Shown piece by piece: positions 36,076-41,142 of a stretch of 41,142 bases of DNA. Each line of letters opens with the position of its first letter. Within the stretch, counting starts at the first letter, position 1. Source of the DNA: Sphingomonas sp. (lineage in GTDB: Bacteria > Pseudomonadota > Alphaproteobacteria > Sphingomonadales > Sphingomonadaceae); NCBI GenBank assembly GCA_021732445.1, contig JAKFUZ010000013.1, forward strand, positions 1 to 41,142, in the 5' to 3' direction. The translations under genes and the position numbers were made by a program. The notes beneath the pieces were generated by a model that saw only the letters and a program-made list of their open reading frames with translations, had not been told where the DNA came from and searched no databases.

Positions 36076-37427
36076 ACAACCGGGCGCAAAAGCTGCTGAT
36101 TGTGGAAGACGATGCCGGGCTGCAGCGGCAGTTGCGCTGGGCCTATGACGGTTATGAGGTGCTGATCGCCGGCGACCGGGCAAGCGCGATTGATTTGCTG
36201 CGCGCCGAAGAGCCCGATGTGGTGACGCTCGATCTTGGCCTCCCCCCCGACCCTGACGGCGTGGCAGAGGGGTTTGCAACGCTGGCGATGATCCTCGCGC
36301 TCAAGCCCGATACCAAGGTCATCGTCGCCTCTGGCCATGGTGCGCGGGAAAGCGCGCTGCGGGCAATCGGCGCGGGTGCCTGGGATTTTTACCAAAAGCC
36401 GATTGATATCGACGCGCTTGGCCTCATCGTCTCGCGTGCCTTCCACGTCCATGCGCTTGAAGCCGAAAACCGCCGGCTGGCAGCGCTCGGCAGCGCGAAC
36501 AACGGGCCCGGCGGCCTGATTACGGCGGCGCCCGAGATGCTTAAGGTCACCCGCACGATCGAGCGGGTAGCCGCAGCCGATGTGTCGGTGATGCTGCTCG
36601 GCGCAAGCGGCACCGGCAAGGAATTGCTCGCGCGGGGCCTGCATGATCTGTCGCCCCGCAAGGCGGCGGCCTTTGTTGCGATCAATTGCGCCGCTATTCC
36701 CGATACGTTGCTTGAAAGCGAGCTTTTCGGCCATGAAAAGGGCGCCTTTACCGGCGCCGTCAAAACCACCGAGGGCAAGATCGAACAGGCCCAGGGCGGC
36801 ACCCTGTTTCTTGACGAGGTCGGCGATATTCCGCTGCCGCTGCAGGTCAAGCTGCTGCGCTTCTTGCAGGAGCGGGTGATCGAGCGGCTCGGCGGGCGCA
36901 AGGCCATCCCGGTCGATACGCGGATCGTGTGCGCGACCCACCAAAATGTCGATGCGATGGTCGCCGACGGCCGCTTTCGCGAGGATTTATATTATCGTCT
37001 GGCCGAAATCGTCGTGCGGATTCCGTCGCTTGCGGAACGTGCCGGCGATGCCGGGCTGCTGGCACGGCATTTCGTCGCCAAATATGCCAGGGCGATGCAT
37101 TCGGGCGTCACCGGGCTGTCGCCAGATGCGCTGGCGGCGATCGACGCCTGGGGCTGGCCCGGCAATGTGCGCGAGCTGGAAAACCGGGTGAAGCGCGCGG
37201 TCATCATGGCGGATGGCAAGCTGGTGACGGCGGCTGATCTCGATTTGCCGGGGGCGGCAACTGCCTTGCCGCTGAACCTGAAAACCGCCCGCGAGGCAAC
37301 CGACCGCGACGTCATCCGCAACGCGCTGGCGCGGGCGGAGGGCAATATTTCGCACACCGCAAAGCTGCTCGGGGTCAGCCGGCCGACGCTTTATGATCTG
37401 ATGAAAAATTATGACCTTCATGCCTAA
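36072..37427 (+). CDS. prsR: PEP-CTERM box response regulator PrsR
   Basis: A 451-residue NtrC-type activator. The receiver domain (residues 6-125) has the phospho-acceptor Asp54 in TLDLGLPPD. The AAA+ domain has Walker A GASGTGKE (177-184), the sigma-54 contact loop GAFTGA (224-229) and Walker B GTLFLDE. The C-terminal Fis-type helix-turn-helix ends with HTAKLLGVSRPTLYDLM. It therefore activates RpoN-dependent promoters. In Zoogloea the PrsK-PrsR pair with RpoN controls PEP-CTERM protein genes and flocculation (established knowledge, not seen here). It overlaps prsK by 4 bases and prsT by 17 bases. Confidence 0.94.
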   Translation: MNNRAQKLLIVEDDAGLQRQLRWAYDGYEVLIAGDRASAIDLLRAEEPDVVTLDLGLPPDPDGVAEGFATLAMILALKPDTKVIVASGHGARESALRAIGAGAWDFYQKPIDIDALGLIVSRAFHVHALEAENRRLAALGSANNGPGGLITAAPEMLKVTRTIERVAAADVSVMLLGASGTGKELLARGLHDLSPRKAAAFVAINCAAIPDTLLESELFGHEKGAFTGAVKTTEGKIEQAQGGTLFLDEVGDIPLPLQVKLLRFLQERVIERLGGRKAIPVDTRIVCATHQNVDAMVADGRFREDLYYRLAEIVVRIPSLAERAGDAGLLARHFVAKYARAMHSGVTGLSPDALAAIDAWGWPGNVRELENRVKRAVIMADGKLVTAADLDLPGAATALPLNLKTAREATDRDVIRNALARAEGNISHTAKLLGVSRPTLYDLMKNYDLHA

Positions 37428-39534
37428 TCGCGGCCTGCGCCGCCGCTCCACCCGCCTGGAACGCCTGGCCCGCCGCCTGCCGCAAGGGGTCCGGCTGCGC
37501 GCGGTCCTGCTTGCGCTGGCGGCTGTGGCGGTGATGGCTGCGCTCATCGTTGTGGCGCGGCTGGCGCCGGCCTCGCTTGATCCGGCGCTTGCCCGGCGAG
37601 AAGCGGCGGTGAGCGCGCGTTTGCTCGCACTGGGCAATGCCACCGCCGCACGCAGCCACGCGCTGACGGCAAGCAGGGCGGACCCCAAATCGGCAATCGC
37701 GCTGGTGGCGCTCGCCCGCAGCTATCTGGCGCTGGAACAGGGGGCGTCGGGTGAAGCGGCGATCAACCGCGCGCTGGCCGCCGGTTTCAGCAAGCCCCGC
37801 GCCCGCGTTTTGCTGGCGCAGGCCTGGCTTATCGAAGGCGACACGGCGCGCGCGCTGGCCGCCGCCCGGCGCGCTGATCCGCGCGACATAACGGTGGCGG
37901 GGCGCGTGGCCGCGCTTGCGCTTGCCGCGTCGGGAGACCGGGCGGGCGGGCATGCCGCGATGCTGGAGGTGGTGCGCAAAACCAATGGGCGGGATGCCGA
38001 TGCCTGGACCGGGCTTGGCCGCATTCGCCTGCAGATGGGCGATGTGGCGGGCGCCATTGCCGCTGCCGACAAGGCGCTGGCGCTAAGCCGAGGCAATGTC
38101 GATGCGCTCATGCTGAAGGGCGAGCTGGTGCGCGGTCAATATGGGCTGGTGGCGGCGCTTCCATGGTTTGAGGCGGCGCTCAGGGTTGATCCGTGGCGCC
38201 ACGCAGCGCTCATTCAATATGCGGCGACACTGGGGGATGCGGGGCGCTATAGTGCGATGCTCGATGCGACGCGGCGGGCGCTTCAGGCCGAGCCCGGCAG
38301 CGCCGATGCCCTGTATCTCCAGGCCGTGCTCGCCGCACGGGCCGGCAATGACGATCTCGCCCGCGCGCTTCTGCAACGTTCGGGCAGCGCGCTGGATGGC
38401 AAGGCGGCGCCGCTGCTGCTCGCCGGTATGCTCGATTATGGCCAGGGCGCCTGGCAGCAGGCAATTGCCCGCTGGCGCGCGGTTCTCTCGGCGCAGCCAA
38501 TGAACCTTGTTGCGCGGCGCCTGCTGGGTGCCGCGCTCTTTCAATCGGGCGATGCGCGTGGCGCGCTTGAGATGCTCCGGCCAATGGCGCTGCGCGGTGA
38601 TGCCGACAGCTACACGCTTGGACTCGTCGGCCGCGCCTTTGAGCTTACGGGCGAGCGCGACTGGGCGGCGCGGTTTCTGGATCGCGCGGCGATTCCGGCA
38701 ACCGAGGCGCCAACGCCGTTCGGCACCGATGCGCCGCTCGACGCGCTGCAGGCCGCCGCCGACCGTGCGCCGGACGACCCGGTGCCCGCCGTCACCTATG
38801 TCCGCGCGCTCATTGATGCCGGGCGCCGGAGCGAAGCGCTTGGCCGCGCGCGCGACCTGGCCGCCCGCTATCCCGGCGCGCCCGCCGCGCATCTGCTCGT
38901 AGGTGATGTATTGGCCGGCCAGGGTGAGCTGGCAGAGGCCAGCCGCGCCTATCGGCTGGCCGCCAATCTGCGCTTTGACGAGGCAACCATGCTGCGGCTG
39001 GTCGACACGCTCGACCGGCTGGGCCGGCGCGCCGAAGCAGCGACCGTGCTTGCGCTGTTCCTCTCGCAGAACCCCCAAAACACAACCGCGCTGCGCATGA
39101 CCGCGCACTGGCAGATCGCAAGCGGTGGGTGGGATGCCGCCATCGACACGCTGGAGGGATTGCGCGCCCGGCTCGGTAACCGCGACGCCGCGCTGCTGGC
39201 CGAGCTTGGCTATGCCTATGCCGGGGGTGACGCGCTTGACATCGCGCAGCTTTATGCCGCCGCCGCTTATCGGCTTGCCCCGCTAAACCCGGCCGCGACC
39301 GATGCTTATGGCTGGGTGCTGTATTTGGCGGGCGATGATGCAGCCGGCATCGAGCTGATGGAAAAAGCAGTGACGATTGCCCCGCGCCACGGCGGCCTGC
39401 GCTGGCACCTGGCGCAGGCCTATGCCGATGCGGGCCGCAAGCGCGAGGCGCGAGCCGCGATTGCCGCGGCGCTGGGCGACCCCGGCTTTGGCGATCGTGC
39501 CGACGCGAAGGCGCTGCTCAAATCGCTGGGATGA
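37411..39534 (+). CDS. prsT: TPR protein PrsT
   Basis: A 707-residue repeat protein, largely TPR helices from about residue 60 to the end (motifs such as ALVALARSYLALEQG and AWTGLGRIRLQMGDVAGAI). Position and length match PrsT (TIGR02917), the TPR partner of PrsK/PrsR in exosortase loci. The usual PrsT is a lipoprotein; here the N-terminus is a basic stretch (residues 1-28) followed by one membrane helix (about 31-50) and no cysteine, so it is probably an inner-membrane-anchored periplasmic protein. Starts are ATG 37411 or 37420. It overlaps prsR by 17 bases. Confidence 0.88.
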   Translation: MTFMPNRGLRRRSTRLERLARRLPQGVRLRAVLLALAAVAVMAALIVVARLAPASLDPALARREAAVSARLLALGNATAARSHALTASRADPKSAIALVALARSYLALEQGASGEAAINRALAAGFSKPRARVLLAQAWLIEGDTARALAAARRADPRDITVAGRVAALALAASGDRAGGHAAMLEVVRKTNGRDADAWTGLGRIRLQMGDVAGAIAAADKALALSRGNVDALMLKGELVRGQYGLVAALPWFEAALRVDPWRHAALIQYAATLGDAGRYSAMLDATRRALQAEPGSADALYLQAVLAARAGNDDLARALLQRSGSALDGKAAPLLLAGMLDYGQGAWQQAIARWRAVLSAQPMNLVARRLLGAALFQSGDARGALEMLRPMALRGDADSYTLGLVGRAFELTGERDWAARFLDRAAIPATEAPTPFGTDAPLDALQAAADRAPDDPVPAVTYVRALIDAGRRSEALGRARDLAARYPGAPAAHLLVGDVLAGQGELAEASRAYRLAANLRFDEATMLRLVDTLDRLGRRAEAATVLALFLSQNPQNTTALRMTAHWQIASGGWDAAIDTLEGLRARLGNRDAALLAELGYAYAGGDALDIAQLYAAAAYRLAPLNPAATDAYGWVLYLAGDDAAGIELMEKAVTIAPRHGGLRWHLAQAYADAGRKREARAAIAAALGDPGFGDRADAKALLKSLG

Positions 39535-39595
39535 TGGTGCGCGGGGCCGCCGCAGGGCTGTTCGCGCGCGCGCGGTTGTGCAAAAGCTGTTGGCA

Positions 39596-40417
39596 ATGGC
39601 TGACCCCGAAGATCCGTTGCACCGCATTGCCGCAGCGCTTGAACGGCTGAGCCCGCCGCCGCCCGCGCCTGCCGATCCGCTTGCGGATGCGGCTTATGTG
39701 TGGCGGGGGCACCGCCTTTGCGCCGCCCGCGACTTTGCGCCGCTCGGGCTTGACCTGCTGCTGGGGGTGGAGGCGCAAAAGGCGGCGCTGCTGGAAAATC
39801 TGGCAAGGCTGGGCGCGGGGCGGGCCAGCCATGACGTGTTGCTCTGGGGTGCCCGGGGCAGCGGCAAATCAGCGCTGGTGAAAAGTGCGGTGGCCGCGGT
39901 GCAGGCCGCAGGAGGCGCGCTCGCGCTGGTCGATGTCGCAACGGACGCGGTGCCGGGGCTACCCCGGCTGTTCGCGCAACTGGCCGGGGTGGCGCGCGGA
40001 TTTGCCGTATTTATCGATGATCTGGGGTTCGAAACTCCAGGTGCGGCGCGTGTGCTCCGCTCAGTGCTGGAAGGCGGCGCGGAGGCGCGGCCCGCCAATG
40101 TCCGGCTCATCGTGACGGCCAATCGCCGCCATCTTGTGCCGCGTGATCTGGGTGCGGAAGCCGCCGCCGCCAACCCGCGCGATGCCAGCGACGATGCGCT
40201 TGCACTGGCCGACCGGTTCGGGCTGAGCCTTGGCTTTGCGGTGATCGACCAGGACATGTATCTGGCAATTGTCGCCGGCTATGCCGCGCGCCACGCGCTG
40301 GCGTTCGACGCCGCCGATGCGCTGCTCTGGGCGCGGCAGCGTGGCAGCCGCTCGGGCAGAGTGGCGTGGCATTATGTGGTGGAGCTGGCCGGCCGTGCGG
40401 GGCGGTCGCTGGGATAG
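39596..40417 (+). CDS. DUF815 AAA+ ATPase
   Basis: A 273-residue predicted ATPase of the DUF815 (COG2607) family. Walker A is GARGSGKSALVK, Walker B is the FAVFIDDLGFE segment, and the sensor-1 strand reads RLIVTANRRHLVPRD. The family has no settled function. The frame is open from 39377 inside prsT, but the ATG at 39596 begins a plausible N-terminus; a GTG about 18 bases upstream is an alternative and neither has a clear ribosome binding site. It lies 61 bases past prsT, possibly on the same transcript. Confidence 0.88.
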   Translation: MADPEDPLHRIAAALERLSPPPPAPADPLADAAYVWRGHRLCAARDFAPLGLDLLLGVEAQKAALLENLARLGAGRASHDVLLWGARGSGKSALVKSAVAAVQAAGGALALVDVATDAVPGLPRLFAQLAGVARGFAVFIDDLGFETPGAARVLRSVLEGGAEARPANVRLIVTANRRHLVPRDLGAEAAAANPRDASDDALALADRFGLSLGFAVIDQDMYLAIVAGYAARHALAFDAADALLWARQRGSRSGRVAWHYVVELAGRAGRSLG

Positions 40418-40428
40418 CGGCTGCGCGG

Positions 40429-40785
40429 TCAGCCGATGATCCGGCCGACGCGAACGAGCAGCCCGCTTGGGTCGCTCAGCGAGAACTCATAGGTGCCCCA
40501 GGGCTTGTGATCGGGCGCGCCCGGTTCGATGATGAGGTCGCGGACGCGCGCCGCTATCGCATCGACATCCTCGACATAAAGATACAGGCCAAAGGGGTTG
40601 TCCTCGATGTGCCGGGGCCAGCCTGGCTGGCGCGTGAGGTGCAGATGCCACCCGCGCCCGTCGGCCAGAATGCGATACTGTCCGTAATCGCTTGCGACCT
40701 CAAAGCCGAGCTTGCGGTAAAAGGCTTCGCTTGCGTCGATGTCGCTTGTGGGGATGATGGCGACAGCGTGATGCGCCGGGGTCAT
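40429..40785 (-). CDS. VOC family (glyoxalase/bleomycin-resistance-like) protein
   Basis: A 118-residue single-domain protein of the vicinal-oxygen-chelate fold: HHAVAIIPTSDIDASEAFYRKLGF at the start and a second half ending YEFSLSDPSGLLVRVGR. Metal ligands are not complete enough to name an enzyme; HLHLTRQPGW fits the bleomycin-resistance-like branch, which binds rather than cleaves. AGGGA precedes the ATG. Convergent with the DUF815 gene, 11 bases apart. Confidence 0.88.
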   Translation of the reverse strand: MTPAHHAVAIIPTSDIDASEAFYRKLGFEVASDYGQYRILADGRGWHLHLTRQPGWPRHIEDNPFGLYLYVEDVDAIAARVRDLIIEPGAPDHKPWGTYEFSLSDPSGLLVRVGRIIG

Positions 40786-40826
40786 GATGGTCCCTTCGTT
40801 TGGGCGGCGCCGGCTGCCCGCTGTTG

Positions 40827-41142
40827 CTATGCGCGCGCTTCTACCTGTTCTGCAAGCTCCAGCCAGCGCAGTTCAGCCGCGTCCTTGTCGGCGCGCGCCT
40901 GGCTGACTGCCCTGGTTAGCGCCTCGAACTTCGAAAAATCGCGCGCGTAAAGCCCTGCATCGGCGAGCAGCGCCTCGTCGCGGGCGATCGCCCGGTCGAG
41001 CGCCTCGATATGCCTGGGCAGCAGGTCATAATCGCGCTGGTCCTTATAGCTCAGTTTGGTGCGGGGGGGCGCTGGCGGCGGCGCCGGCCTGGCGGCGGCC
41101 GGGGCTTTGCGCGGTTCGGCGCGGGGTGCGCGCCTGCGCTGC
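40827..41142 (-). CDS. ABC-F ATPase, Uup-like, C-terminal fragment
   Basis: The last 104 residues of a gene that runs off the right edge. A basic, Ala/Pro/Arg-rich segment leads to KLSYKDQRDYDLLPRHIEAL and a coiled-coil (LDRAIARDEALLADAGLYARDFSKFEAL...WLELAEQVEA). This is the C-terminal DNA-binding-type coiled coil of Uup-group ABC-F proteins, which act on ribosomes or nucleic acid and not on transport. The ATPase domains lie outside the window. Confidence 0.8.
   Translation of the reverse strand, partial: QRRRAPRAEPRKAPAAARPAPPPAPPRTKLSYKDQRDYDLLPRHIEALDRAIARDEALLADAGLYARDFSKFEALTRAVSQARADKDAAELRWLELAEQVEARA

Noticed and set aside
35532..36944. 470-residue minus-strand frame opposite prsK and prsR
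   Set aside because: Spans two real plus-strand genes with clear domains; no start signal or domain of its own.

Overview
The window reads as a chromosomal segment of a GC-rich alphaproteobacterium, most likely a member of the Sphingomonadales. Grounds for this: an Atp12-type F1-ATPase assembly chaperone, an alphaproteobacterial-type SspB, a hisB-hisH-hisA-hisF...hisE order with HIT, sspB, fumC and gmk close by, a CYP153-like P450, many GTG starts and 4-base ATGA/GTGA gene overlaps. I saw no tRNA, rRNA, CRISPR array, transposase or integrase. Genes are dense, and both edges cut a gene: a Pro/Thr-rich lipoprotein on the left and an Uup-like ABC-F protein on the right.

Layout. 0-8.3 kb is lipid and xenobiotic-type metabolism: an acyl-CoA dehydrogenase plus SDR operon on the minus strand, a divergent SDR, a secreted CHAP protein, a Tat-exported MsrB, a CYP153-like P450 and a NatAB-type ABC exporter. 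8.3-12.7 kb has queG, a small lipoprotein, a PfkB adenosine kinase with a TTG start, and an APC amino-acid permease. 12.7-16.5 kb is the histidine operon hisB-H-A-F, then a 68-residue membrane protein, hisE and a HIT protein. 16.5-19.5 kb on the plus strand is sspB, an NTF2-like protein, fumC and gmk. 19.5-23.7 kb on the minus strand is a tightly packed operon (lipoprotein, crcB, rluA-type synthase, two small membrane proteins, a HAD phosphatase, atp12). 23.7-24.4 kb has two small envelope proteins. 24.4-25.4 kb is a 1-kb stretch without a convincing gene that holds two DnaA-box-like sites and short periodic repeats. 25.4-30.3 kb is GNAT-sppA (minus) divergent from groES-groEL, which has a visible CIRCE operator and a heat-shock type promoter.

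30.2-39.5 kb is the most distinctive part. After a secreted protein, a GNAT enzyme and manC (GDP-mannose supply) comes a plus-strand block recognisable as the PEP-CTERM/exopolysaccharide regulatory locus: an EpsB-type sugar transferase, the sensor kinase PrsK, the sigma-54 activator PrsR and the TPR protein PrsT. A DUF815 AAA+ ATPase follows. No exosortase is in the window, but the small membrane protein inside the his operon ends in a PEP-CTERM-like tripartite tail, so the sorting system probably operates in this organism with its enzyme encoded elsewhere.

The best leads for novelty are that small protein, the divergence of PrsT from its lipoprotein relatives, the DUF815 neighbour, the unexplained 1-kb block with DnaA-box-like sites, and a small membrane protein that seems to be made from a leaderless mRNA.
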